A stretch of 11,195 bases of DNA from the NCBI GenBank assembly GCA_012842105.1, contig DUTL01000041.1:1-11195 (forward strand), in the 5' to 3' direction. The position numbers and the translations under genes were made by a program. The stretch's first letter is position 1. The number at the start of each line of letters is the position of its first letter. Below the pieces are notes generated by a model. That model saw nothing but the letters and a program-made list of their open reading frames with translations. It was not told the origin of the DNA and made no database searches. This DNA comes from Candidatus Fermentithermobacillaceae bacterium. Its GTDB lineage: Bacteria; Bacillota; Sulfobacillia; Fermentithermobacillales; Fermentithermobacillaceae. This document shows, in pieces, positions 1-6,192 of this stretch.

Positions 1-566
1 GAAAGGCTTTTGGCGCAAGCCTAAGAGTAATATACGGTTCCATCGCAACAGTCTTCCTTTTGCTGGCACGGTTGGTTGGACAATACCTGGAGACAGATCA
101 GGAATTGATACTGGAGATTCCACCGGTACGTGTTCCCTCTGTCAAAGCAGTAGGCGTCAAAGTTTGGATGCGGTTGGAAGGGTTCTTCAAACAAGTATTA
201 CCTGTCTTAATGCTAACGGGAATCGGAGTCAAAATTCTGCTGGATACAGGCGTCTTGGTAGGGCTGTCAAAACTGGACCCGATCAGCACCAAGTTTTTGG
301 GAGTTACAGGGCAATCCCTTGCGGCTGTAGCAGTGACCATTGTTCAGCGTTATGCAGCTCCTATGGTGCTTCTCAACCTGCCTTTAGGTGCACGAGAGGC
401 CACTATCGCCGCATCGATGATATCTCTTTCCATGCCGTGCGTCCCTGTTTCCTTTCTGATTGTCAAGGAATTCGACTGGAAAACTCTCGTGGCCATATTT
501 GCGCTTTCCATATTAATAGCTTTAAGTACCGGGGTCGTATTGAACTGCATGCTGCCCCCAGCGTAG
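1..566 (+). CDS. feoB: FeoB ferrous iron transporter, C-terminal part (5' end outside window)
   Basis: This is the C-terminal 187 residues of the membrane domain of FeoB, the G-protein-coupled Fe(II) importer of the cytoplasmic membrane; the reading frame is open from base 3, so the GTPase domain lies upstream of the window. Seen directly: the stretch ELILEIPPVRVP (fragment residues 34-45) matches the conserved FeoB segment before the second gate region. It is followed by KVWMRLEGFFKQVLPVLM and hydrophobic helices, then MPCVPV (144-149), the FeoB cysteine-proline gate motif, and a last helix ending LPPA. The small TTG codon at base 60 is internal, not a start. FeoA follows 43 bases downstream, which supports the call. 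The order feoB then feoA is reversed relative to the common feoA-feoB arrangement, although a second feoA could lie upstream. Confidence 0.87.
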   Translation, partial: KAFGASLRVIYGSIATVFLLLARLVGQYLETDQELILEIPPVRVPSVKAVGVKVWMRLEGFFKQVLPVLMLTGIGVKILLDTGVLVGLSKLDPISTKFLGVTGQSLAAVAVTIVQRYAAPMVLLNLPLGAREATIAASMISLSMPCVPVSFLIVKEFDWKTLVAIFALSILIALSTGVVLNCMLPPA

Positions 567-609
567 ACTGCAGGATTAACGCTATAACAGGAAAAGAGGA
601 GAACGCGAC

Positions 610-831
610 ATGACACTCCTGGAAACCAAACCTGGAGATGAAGTAATCATAGACACAACCCGGGCAGGCAGAGGCGCTGCCAGACGGCTGTGGGATCTGG
701 GGCTTCTTCCCGGAACTAAGGTGAAAACCATAGCCTCTCACCCATTTCAGGGGCCAATTCTTGTCAAGGTGGGCGAATCAACTGTAGCTGTCGGACGAAG
801 GCTTGCAGCTCGCATTCGCGTAAGCAAGTAA
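610..831 (+). CDS. feoA: FeoA family protein
   Basis: A 73-residue cytosolic protein of the FeoA family, an SH3-like beta-barrel that assists FeoB in ferrous iron uptake. Seen: an N-terminal LLETKPGDEVII strand, then the family hallmark RRLWDLGLLPGTKVKTI (about residues 25-41), a HPFQGPILVKVGESTVAVGRRLAARI core and a short basic tail. Length is normal for stand-alone FeoA (70-80 residues). The ATG is preceded by AGAGGAG about 9 bases upstream, a good Shine-Dalgarno site. It sits 43 bases after the feoB stop and is probably cotranscribed with it. No strong terminator is visible after its stop; the next gene has its own promoter. Confidence 0.9.
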   Translation: MTLLETKPGDEVIIDTTRAGRGAARRLWDLGLLPGTKVKTIASHPFQGPILVKVGESTVAVGRRLAARIRVSK

Positions 832-905
832 CGCCGGCCTGGCACGGCATATAGATTCATCATACGAGCCGCGTCGCACAACTTACCTAGCTTGAAAAGA
901 TAACG

Positions 906-934
906 TTGACTGCTTCTCACGAACGGGATACCAT
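906..934 (+). promoter_or_regulatory. Predicted sigma-A promoter of the DUF134 gene
   Basis: A TTGACT box (906-911, 5 of 6 to consensus) and TACCAT (929-934, 4 of 6) are separated by exactly 17 bases. Predicted transcription start is near 941, giving a leader of about 120 bases before the GTG start at 1065. It lies in the 233-base gap after feoA, so the DUF134-mrp-NifX-like genes can be transcribed separately from feoBA. Prediction only. Confidence 0.5.
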
Positions 935-956
935 GTTATCGATATATATCGGTAAC
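935..956. promoter_or_regulatory. 22-base near-perfect palindrome at the predicted transcription start (operator candidate)
   Basis: The arms GTTATCGATAT and ATATCGGTAAC are inverted copies with a single mismatch (position 5). The element begins directly after the predicted -10 box and covers the predicted start point, where a bound repressor would block initiation. A core of alternating TA flanked by TCG/CGA and GTTA/TAAC half-sites is typical of a dimeric helix-turn-helix regulator. The DUF134 protein encoded just downstream is the nearest candidate binder (inference). Confidence 0.55.
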
Positions 957-988
957 TTTGAGAGTTTGGGATTTAGCATGGTTTTGAG

Positions 989-1028
989 GTTGATGCTGTG
1001 TTGTATTCAAGCATACGAAACCATCAAC
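989..1028 (+). promoter_or_regulatory. Dyad in the leader of the DUF134 gene
   Basis: GTTGATG (989-995) is repeated inverted as CATCAAC (1022-1028), and between them GTAT (1003-1006) faces ATAC (1013-1016), so the transcript can form a two-part hairpin. It ends 23 bases before the AGGAGGTG ribosome binding site (1052-1059). No known riboswitch consensus was recognised; it could be a second operator or an RNA structure. Confidence 0.3.
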
Positions 1029-1064
1029 ATGACGTGCTAGACTTCCAGGATAGGAGGTGCAAGT

Positions 1065-1565
1065 GTGCCCAGGCCGACCAAACCCAGATGGGTGGAGTTT
1101 GTTCCCTGTGTTACCTATTTTAAGCCGGCGGGAGTACCCATGTCCCAGTTAGCAGAAGTAACCCTAGGCGTTGATGAGGCCGAAGCCATACGCCTCAAAG
1201 ACTATGTTGGCCTTGAACAAGAAGAGTGTGCCATTCGTATGAACCTGGCACAGAGCACATTCCAAAGAATACTCACTGAAGCAAGAGGCAAAGTAGCCCA
1301 GGCTCTGGTTAACGGAAAAGCGCTCCGGATCGAAGGAGGAAATTACCTGGTTTCTCCGTTCGCTTTTGAGTGCCACGACTGCAGCTATGAATGGTCCGGT
1401 AATGACAAGACTATAGATGAGATGACATGCCCTAAATGCGGCGGCTCGAACCTTGGATCATTCCGGAAAGTACCCGTAGGGGAAACTTACGGAGGTTTCA
1501 CGTCGGGATACCGCCGTGGCCGGAGAGGAGCAAGGCACAGACGAGGACGCATGAAACCAGATTGA
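1065..1565 (+). CDS. DUF134 family HTH/zinc-ribbon protein
   Basis: A 166-residue protein of the DUF134 (UPF0251) family of likely DNA-binding proteins. Seen: the signature N-terminus MPRPTKPRWVEFVPCVTYFKP, then VDEAEAIRLKDYVGL and a sigma-factor-region-4-like helix-turn-helix (about 44-75, ending STFQRILTEAR). Next come VNGKALRIEGG and a C-terminal zinc ribbon with C103/C106 and C122/C125. The tail (149-164) is very arginine-rich. The GTG start follows AGGAGGTG by 5 bases, an excellent site. Families of this type are known to sit beside Mrp ATPases and NifX-domain proteins, exactly as here, so a role in controlling or assembling an iron-cofactor pathway is likely. The target is unknown; the palindrome upstream suggests autoregulation (inference). 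Confidence 0.88.
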   Translation: MPRPTKPRWVEFVPCVTYFKPAGVPMSQLAEVTLGVDEAEAIRLKDYVGLEQEECAIRMNLAQSTFQRILTEARGKVAQALVNGKALRIEGGNYLVSPFAFECHDCSYEWSGNDKTIDEMTCPKCGGSNLGSFRKVPVGETYGGFTSGYRRGRRGARHRRGRMKPD

Positions 1566-1642
1566 GGAACCGGTTGGCAGTGCCTGGAACTCGGAGAGGT
1601 GTGCCTTAACGGAGACAATCTGAAAAACAGGAGATGACGTAA

Positions 1643-2461
1643 GTGACAACAGCAGCAACCAACAACGTCCCTTCCCAGGAAACTGAGAAACCACTGGGGA
1701 CCGGCAAACTGGGCCAACCCAGGAACAGCAATATCAAGAAAGTTATTGCCGTCATGAGCGGAAAAGGAGGAGTCGGCAAGTCATCGGTAGCAGCCCTTAC
1801 AGCTTCAGAGCTGGCGCGGAGAGACTTTTCCGTGGGACTGCTTGACGCCGACATCACCGGTCCGAGTATTCCAAAACTCTTCGGCCTAAAAGGAAATCCA
1901 ATCGCTGTTGAATCTCAACTACTTCCCGAAAGCAGCAAGTCATCTGTAAGAATCATGTCGTTGAACTTATTGCTGGAACACGAAGATGACCCTGTCATCT
2001 GGCGCGGGCCGCTTATTGCCGGAGCGGTAAAGCAGTTCTGGACCGACGTATTGTGGGGAGACCTCGACTACATGGTAATGGATCTACCGCCTGGAACCGG
2101 CGATATTCCCCTTACAGTATTCCAATCCCTACCAATAGATGGAGTTATCATTGTGTCGACACCGCAGAAACTTTCAGAGATGGTGGTCAAAAAAGCGGTC
2201 AACATGGTTCGCCTAATGGATATCCCTATTTTGGGGCTGGTGGAAAACATGGGATGGGTCCAGTGTCCAACTTGTAGTAGCAAAATCGAGCCCTTCGGGC
2301 CCAGCAGGGCTGACGCAATAGCCAAATCAATGGGTATAGCGCTCCTTGGTTCTTTACCCCTGGATCCTCAAGTAAGCGCCCTTGGAGACAAGGGTCTAAT
2401 CGAAAACTACCGTCCTGACGCTATAAGGTCAATTGTAGACGAGGTTGTGAAAAAGTTTTGA
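1643..2461 (+). CDS. mrp: Mrp/NBP35-type iron-sulfur carrier P-loop ATPase
   Basis: A 272-residue cytosolic ATPase of the Mrp/ApbC/NBP35 group (MinD-ParA superfamily), which carries or transfers iron-sulfur clusters. Seen: deviant Walker A GKGGVGKS (residues 40-47) after a 30-residue polar N-terminus; DADITGPSIPKLFGL (68-82); the Walker B-like stretch DYMVMDLPPGTGD; and LVENMGW followed by CPTC (C208, C211), the CxxC that binds the bridging cluster in dimers. The GTG start follows AGGAGATGA at about 8 bases. It lies 77 bases after the DUF134 gene and 21 bases before the NifX-like gene, in one apparent operon. The gene symbol is that of the family; a specialised carrier for the neighbouring NifX-like protein is possible. 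Confidence 0.9.
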   Translation: MTTAATNNVPSQETEKPLGTGKLGQPRNSNIKKVIAVMSGKGGVGKSSVAALTASELARRDFSVGLLDADITGPSIPKLFGLKGNPIAVESQLLPESSKSSVRIMSLNLLLEHEDDPVIWRGPLIAGAVKQFWTDVLWGDLDYMVMDLPPGTGDIPLTVFQSLPIDGVIIVSTPQKLSEMVVKKAVNMVRLMDIPILGLVENMGWVQCPTCSSKIEPFGPSRADAIAKSMGIALLGSLPLDPQVSALGDKGLIENYRPDAIRSIVDEVVKKF

Positions 2462-2482
2462 TCTCGAAAGGCAGGGATAAGA

Positions 2483-2818
2483 ATGAGAATTGCAGTTGCA
2501 TCAGATGGCGACAAAGTATCTCTTCATTTCGGCAAATGCCCTGAGTACCGTGTGTTTCATGTCGAAGAAGGCAAAGTTGTCAAACAAGATACACTTAAGA
2601 ACCCAGGCCACCAACCCGGGGTGCTTCCTAAGTTCCTCGCAGAGCATGATATTGACTGCATTATCGCCGGTGGCATGGGGCCAAGAGCCGAAGACCTGTT
2701 CAAGAGTTACGGCATTAAAGTGGTAACAGGAGCTCTGGGAGCAGTTGATAAGGTTGTAAGCTCGTACTTGGCCGGTACTCTTGTAACCGCCGGCAGTTCC
2801 TGTGATCACATCAAGTAG
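2483..2818 (+). CDS. NifX/NafY-like dinitrogenase iron-molybdenum cofactor domain protein
   Basis: A 111-residue single-domain protein of the PF02579 family (NifX, NafY, C-terminus of NifB), small RNase H-like folds that bind iron-sulfur or iron-molybdenum cofactor precursors. Seen: MRIAVASDG start strand, HFGKCPEYRVFHVEEGKV (15-32) with the family's conserved HFG, IIAGGMGPRAEDLF (60-73), and a C-terminal SSCDHIK resembling the Cys/His endings of stand-alone members. ATG preceded by AGGGATAAG. It is 21 bases after mrp. No nitrogenase genes are in view, and stand-alone members occur in many non-diazotrophic anaerobes, so nitrogen fixation should not be inferred; a metallocluster carrier acting with the Mrp ATPase is the likely role. 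Confidence 0.88.
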   Translation: MRIAVASDGDKVSLHFGKCPEYRVFHVEEGKVVKQDTLKNPGHQPGVLPKFLAEHDIDCIIAGGMGPRAEDLFKSYGIKVVTGALGAVDKVVSSYLAGTLVTAGSSCDHIK

Positions 2819-2950
2819 TCGTTATGTGAACGGATACCGAAACAGTAACATCAAAGAAGCTGCCGGCGCCATGCTTTGATACCGGAACGTTGGTGATTCA
2901 GCTAGTCATTTAACTCGTCGCGTTCGAAGATTAAGACAGCGCTCAACTCA

Positions 2951-2972
2951 GGTGGCAGTTAGGGCTGCCACC
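2951..2972 (+). terminator. Weak intrinsic terminator hairpin after the NifX-like gene
   Basis: GGTGGCAG (2951-2958) and CTGCCACC (2965-2972) form a perfect 8-base-pair stem with the six-base loop TTAGGG, followed by the interrupted T tract CTTTCATT. It lies 133 bases after the stop of the NifX-like gene. The poor T tract lowers confidence. Confidence 0.4.
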
Positions 2973-2978
2973 CTTTCA

Positions 2979-2993
2979 TTCAGATCATCTGAA
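2979..2993. promoter_or_regulatory. 15-base perfect dyad (operator candidate)
   Basis: TTCAGAT and ATCTGAA are perfect inverted copies around a single central base. It follows the terminator hairpin by 6 bases and lies 217 bases before the dehydrogenase start. It could be an operator for that gene or for the small open frame starting at 2994; no assignable regulator is in the window. Confidence 0.3.
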
Positions 2994-3210
2994 ATGCCGC
3001 AGACGGTATTAGCGTTTTACCAAACATTTCATCAACTCCTCGTTGAAGATGGGTTTTTGAACACCGTGCATGAAACATCGGGGACAGCTGCAACATCCAT
3101 AAGCAACCTCTGGAATTACACGATTATTGCCGCCGCCTTGACTCTATACTTGGTAAAACGTCCACACTAAGAGTGAGAATTCCAATGGTTCAGAAAGGAG
3201 AACTGTACAT

Positions 3211-4260
3211 ATGAAGGAAAAGATCAAAGTAATTCAATACGGATGCGGTAAGATGGGTAGGGTTTTCCTCCGGTATCTGTACGAGAAGGGTGCTGAAATT
3301 GTAGGAGCCATCGACTTGAACCCTGATCTTGTGGGCAAAGACGCCGGCGAAGTAGCCGGGTTAGGATTCAAGCTCAATGTGCCCATACGCTCTGATGCTG
3401 AGAATGTTCTCGAAGAATGCGATGCAGATGTGTGCGTAATTGCCACAAAAAGCCTTATGCCAGATGTGTATGACGCATTCGAACTGGCTGCAGAGTTTGG
3501 AGTAAATGCCATTAGCACCTGCGAAGAAGCCCTATATCCTTGGAACACATCTCCTGCGCTCACCAGTAAACTTGACAGGCTGTCAAAGGAAAACAACTGC
3601 ACCCTGGCAGGTTCTGGGTATCAAGACGTGTTCTGGGGCAACCTTATCACCACCCTGGCCGGCGCCACGCATGATATAACCAAGATCGAAGGTTCGTCAA
3701 GCTACAACGTGGAGGATTATGGGATCGCCCTTGCTGAAGTACACGGAGCGGGGCTTAGCCCGGAGGAATTCGAAGAGAAGATTGCCAAGGGCGAGAACCT
3801 GCCTTCATTCATGTGGAATGCTAACCAGTGGCTTTGCTCACAGTTTGGCTGGAGCATAAAGTCTATGATGCAAGAACTGGTGCCGATTTTCCACGATGAA
3901 GATATCCATTCTTCTACATTGAATATGACTATCAAAAAAGGCAACGCCCTGGGGATGTCCGCAGTTGTCACCACCGAAACCAATCAGGGGCCTGTGCTTG
4001 TAACTCAGTGCATAGGAAAGGTCTATCCTGAGGGTGAAGTAGACAAAAACTTCTGGACAATATACGGAGAACCCAATACAACCGTAAAAATCGAGCAGCC
4101 TGCAACAGTAGAGCTAACCTGTGCAACAATAGTCAACCGGATTCCCCAGCTGCTAATGGCGCCGGCAGGATTTTACACCACCGAAAAACTGCCGCCTGCC
4201 AAATACCTTGCTTATCCCATGAATCTGTATGTTGACGACCTGCTAATTGACATGAAGTAA
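3211..4260 (+). CDS. DapB-fold NAD(P)-dependent dehydrogenase, 2,4-diaminopentanoate dehydrogenase-like
   Basis: A 349-residue cytosolic enzyme with a dihydrodipicolinate reductase-type N-terminal Rossmann domain. Seen: IKVIQYGCGKMGR (5-17) with the GxGxMG dinucleotide loop, VGAIDLNPDLVGKDAGEVAG (31-50), DADVCVIAT (71-79), a STCEEALYPW segment (102-111), GSGYQDVFWGN (134-144), and a C-terminal catalytic/dimer domain. Length and the IDLNPDLVGKD-GEV pattern fit the 2,4-diaminopentanoate dehydrogenase (Ord) group of clostridial ornithine fermentation. The partner ornithine aminomutase genes are not in view, so the true substrate may be another amino-acid-derived amine or imine. AAAGGAG lies about 10 bases before the ATG. 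It is monocistronic and convergent with the AroM gene, across a terminator-like region. Confidence 0.72.
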   Translation: MKEKIKVIQYGCGKMGRVFLRYLYEKGAEIVGAIDLNPDLVGKDAGEVAGLGFKLNVPIRSDAENVLEECDADVCVIATKSLMPDVYDAFELAAEFGVNAISTCEEALYPWNTSPALTSKLDRLSKENNCTLAGSGYQDVFWGNLITTLAGATHDITKIEGSSSYNVEDYGIALAEVHGAGLSPEEFEEKIAKGENLPSFMWNANQWLCSQFGWSIKSMMQELVPIFHDEDIHSSTLNMTIKKGNALGMSAVVTTETNQGPVLVTQCIGKVYPEGEVDKNFWTIYGEPNTTVKIEQPATVELTCATIVNRIPQLLMAPAGFYTTEKLPPAKYLAYPMNLYVDDLLIDMK

Positions 4261-4271
4261 ACACCCATATC

Positions 4272-4324
4272 CTGGGCGCCGGGCGCCTGGCCTCACCGGG
4301 CACGTCCTCGCCACGGGCGTGCCC
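4272..4324. terminator. Two GC-rich hairpins between convergent genes (bidirectional terminator candidate)
   Basis: The 83 bases between the dehydrogenase stop and the AroM stop hold two stems. In the first (4272-4290), GGCGC faces GCGCC with a three-base loop, extended outward by three further pairs, two of them G-T. In the second, GGGCACGTCC (4298-4307) pairs with GGGCGTGCCC (4315-4324), ten pairs including one G-T, around a seven-base loop. Neither is followed by a true T run in either direction, so efficient Rho-independent termination is not certain. Confidence 0.45.
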
Positions 4325-4343
4325 AATGGTTCCCTCTTCAATA

Positions 4344-5024
4344 TCACAGCAATTCCGCTATAACCCTGGCAACTACAGAACGGGCAAGTACCACAGGAAC
4401 TCCAAGTATTCCCTGTACAGCTTGCTTGTCTCCCAGTGTATACCCGATACAGTCAAGTACGGCCATTTGCACGCCTGCTTGCTTAAGTCTCTCTGCCGCA
4501 GCCAATTTGCCACCGGGACAACCGTAAGGCGAAGCCGGTTGAACAAACACGTGGCCATTCACAGAAGACCACCGGAGTTTTGCCTGCTTAACCTGTTCAC
4601 TATCAGGGATGAACACTCCAAGCCTCTGCCCTTGAGCCACTGACTTGACGGTATTAAAGAGAACCTTCTGCGGCTCGATCAGAAGCCTGTCACACTCAAA
4701 CTGCGGAAACTCGCCTGTGCAAACCAGGGCCACAACTTGAGCCCCTTGTTGTACGAGCCAGTCAATTTTGCCTTGCATTTTTGGCAACATGTGTTTCTCG
4801 CCTATTTTGACCTGAGTGCCGTCAGCCATTCGTGTGACCAACATATAATCGCCGGGCTCAGGATGCATCCTCTGTACCTCGCCAAGAGTCAGCCCGTCAA
4901 GGGCTCCGGCTTCAATTATCTCTACATCAGCACCGACAAATTGCTTCATTTCGGGAATCAAATCAACTCTTGGCGATTGACCTACTGTCAATGTACCGAG
5001 AATCTTCTTATCTTTATCCACCAT
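4344..5024 (-). CDS. AroM family protein (Asp/Glu racemase superfamily)
   Basis: A 226-residue protein matching the AroM family in length (E. coli AroM is about 225) and motifs. Seen: TLTVGQSPRVDLIPEM (11-26), the family's GQSPR-D signature; LVCTGEFPQF (100-109) with C102; ASPYG (164-168); and LDCIGY (190-195) with C192. The two cysteines lie where the Asp/Glu racemase superfamily places its acid-base pair, so an isomerase or related reaction is plausible although the function of AroM proteins is unknown. The despite-the-name link to shikimate genes in enterobacteria does not apply here. It is 145 bases downstream of the DUF1177 gene on the same strand. The start lies in a 12-base tandem duplication; the second copy's ATG is the one in frame. 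Confidence 0.85.
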   Translation of the reverse strand: MVDKDKKILGTLTVGQSPRVDLIPEMKQFVGADVEIIEAGALDGLTLGEVQRMHPEPGDYMLVTRMADGTQVKIGEKHMLPKMQGKIDWLVQQGAQVVALVCTGEFPQFECDRLLIEPQKVLFNTVKSVAQGQRLGVFIPDSEQVKQAKLRWSSVNGHVFVQPASPYGCPGGKLAAAERLKQAGVQMAVLDCIGYTLGDKQAVQGILGVPVVLARSVVARVIAELL

Positions 5025-5038
5025 TTTTTATCCACCAT
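5013..5038 (-). repeat. Tandem 12-base duplication spanning the AroM start codon
   Basis: On the minus strand ATGGTGGATAAA occurs at 5038-5027 and again at 5024-5013, separated by AA. The second ATG opens the AroM frame; the first, 14 bases upstream, is in another frame and opens a 16-codon reading frame that ends at 4988, overlapping the AroM start. GGTGG of the first copy lies 7 bases before the true ATG and may serve as a weak ribosome binding site. Confidence 0.6.
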
Positions 5039-5169
5039 CGATTCTCTGTTACCCATCAATACCCATGTCGCCTACTCTGTGCAATCGTGCTGAAACTTTT
5101 CATCTTGCACCCTACCCACTCAATCACATACACTGTTTTATTGCTGCACTATCGCATGGCTTAAAACCG

Positions 5170-6102
5170 CTACTTCCGGCCCAAAGCCTGTAGGTGCCTC
5201 ATATGCCCATACAATTCAACAATCTCCCTGAACTCTTCTTCATCGAAGAAAGCGCATTGCCCGGCACCGAATTTCTTAGCTACCTCTATTGCAAACCTGA
5301 CAGCCTGTTCAATATCAACAACATGACTGGCTCCTGTAGCACAACCTGGTACAGCAGTTTCGGCAGTGATTGCAACTCCTACACAAGGTGCCGGTGTGGC
5401 TGTTGCAGGTTGAAGAATGCTGTTGAGATGATACAACCCGTTTCCGTACGGAGTTATGTCCTGGGTCGTTATGGGAAAAGTCACAGGCAGCCTACCTGTG
5501 ACAATGCTCATCACATCAAGGAGGTCCTCAGATATCCGCAGTATGTAACCTTCCTTAACCGTAGGAGAAATCGCAAAACCTTTGTGGTTTATCACTCTGT
5601 TGCCCTTAGTGGTGTCAATAGACAAAATTGCGTCCATTTGCGAGTCTACCTCATGCTTGTTCATGGTACCCATGTCTACCGGCGAACCCATAAATGGCAC
5701 AGGCTCGTGTGGTTGAGTGGGTGCGGCAGGGCAAATGTGTGTGGTTACAATAACGTCTCCTGGCAGCAAGTCGCCCCTTTGGGCCATACTGCCAAGTTTG
5801 AGAGCCGCTGCAACTGCAGAAACAGCTCCATCCCCGTCAGATACGAGCCCAATCATTTCAGGACGGGCCCCGATTCCACCCAGCCTGCCAATGATGCCTA
5901 GCGTTGGCGCATTTCCTCCTGTTTTCTTTCCATGAGCACCAGGAATGACAGCCTTCACAAAGTCTGTCCTGCCTCTTTCCCCCTGTATTGTCAGAGACTC
6001 AGCTTCCACCCCGAGAGCGCCAAGGGATTCGACTACCCTTGCCCCGTTAACCCTGGCACTGTCAAGAAGGGAAACTGATTGCAGCGTTGCTTGAAAACTC
6101 AT
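5170..6102 (-). CDS. DUF1177 family protein
   Basis: A 310-residue cytosolic protein of the DUF1177 family (PF06675), function unknown. Seen: LGIIGRLGGIGARPEMIGLVSDGDGA (68-93), DVIVTTHICPAAPTQPHEPVPFMGSPVD (116-143) with H122, and AQMDAILSID-type core (about 154-163) followed by a C-terminal cysteine-containing region and a charged helical tail. The acidic SDGDG and the THICP/PHEP histidines could form a metal site (inference). ATG is preceded by GAGGTG about 9 bases upstream. It is followed on the same strand by AroM, and this pairing recurs in other bacteria, frequently near peptide transport and peptidase genes; that suggests a joint role in peptide or amino-acid breakdown. Confidence 0.85.
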   Translation of the reverse strand: MSFQATLQSVSLLDSARVNGARVVESLGALGVEAESLTIQGERGRTDFVKAVIPGAHGKKTGGNAPTLGIIGRLGGIGARPEMIGLVSDGDGAVSAVAAALKLGSMAQRGDLLPGDVIVTTHICPAAPTQPHEPVPFMGSPVDMGTMNKHEVDSQMDAILSIDTTKGNRVINHKGFAISPTVKEGYILRISEDLLDVMSIVTGRLPVTFPITTQDITPYGNGLYHLNSILQPATATPAPCVGVAITAETAVPGCATGASHVVDIEQAVRFAIEVAKKFGAGQCAFFDEEEFREIVELYGHMRHLQALGRK

Positions 6103-6192
6103 TTCAACTCACACCTCGTTTACAGGATTGTGATCTTAGCATAGTACAAGCACATCTAAGCCATCGAACCAAACTCCCCTGCATACGGAGTA

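Larger units (their letters stand above)
2819..3210. other. 392-base gap between the NifX-like gene and the dehydrogenase gene
   Basis: No convincing gene. It holds: an inverted repeat ATCAAAG (2850-2856) / CTTTGAT (2874-2880); a terminator-like hairpin (2951-2972); a 15-base dyad (2979-2993); and an open frame from ATG 2994 to 3170 (58 codons plus stop) without a Shine-Dalgarno site, whose translation ends in a hydrophobic stretch and LVKRPH. A TTGACT box at 3138-3143 could be a -35 for the dehydrogenase gene but no good -10 follows. Two similar strings, GATACCGAAAC and GATACCGGAAC (starting near 2833 and 2879), occur at either side of the first inverted repeat. Confidence 0.5.

Noticed and set aside
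60..566. TTG at 60 as the start of a small stand-alone membrane protein
   Set aside because: The frame is open to the window's left edge and the sequence before and after matches FeoB, so this is an internal codon of a truncated gene.
840..856. TGGCACG after feoA as a sigma-54 -24 element
   Set aside because: No TTGC -12 element follows at the required distance.
1606..1857. Minus strand frames opposite the DUF134-mrp junction
   Set aside because: Antisense to the well-supported mrp gene and to the gap; Ser/Cys-rich shadow sequence.
2483..2818. Evidence for nitrogen fixation
   Set aside because: Stand-alone NifX-like proteins occur in many organisms without nitrogenase, and no nifHDK, nifE/N or nifB gene is visible.
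2952..3170. 72-codon frame starting at GTG 2952
   Set aside because: The start lies inside the terminator hairpin and has no Shine-Dalgarno site; only the shorter ATG 2994 frame is worth noting, at low confidence.
4326..5164. Several + strand frames over the AroM gene and the AroM-DUF1177 gap
   Set aside because: Antisense shadows of AroM with non-protein-like composition; no ribosome binding sites.
5194..5901. 235-codon frame on the + strand
   Set aside because: It is antisense to the DUF1177 gene, whose frame gives a clear family match; the translated product is Cys/Arg-rich and lacks a ribosome binding site or recognisable motif.
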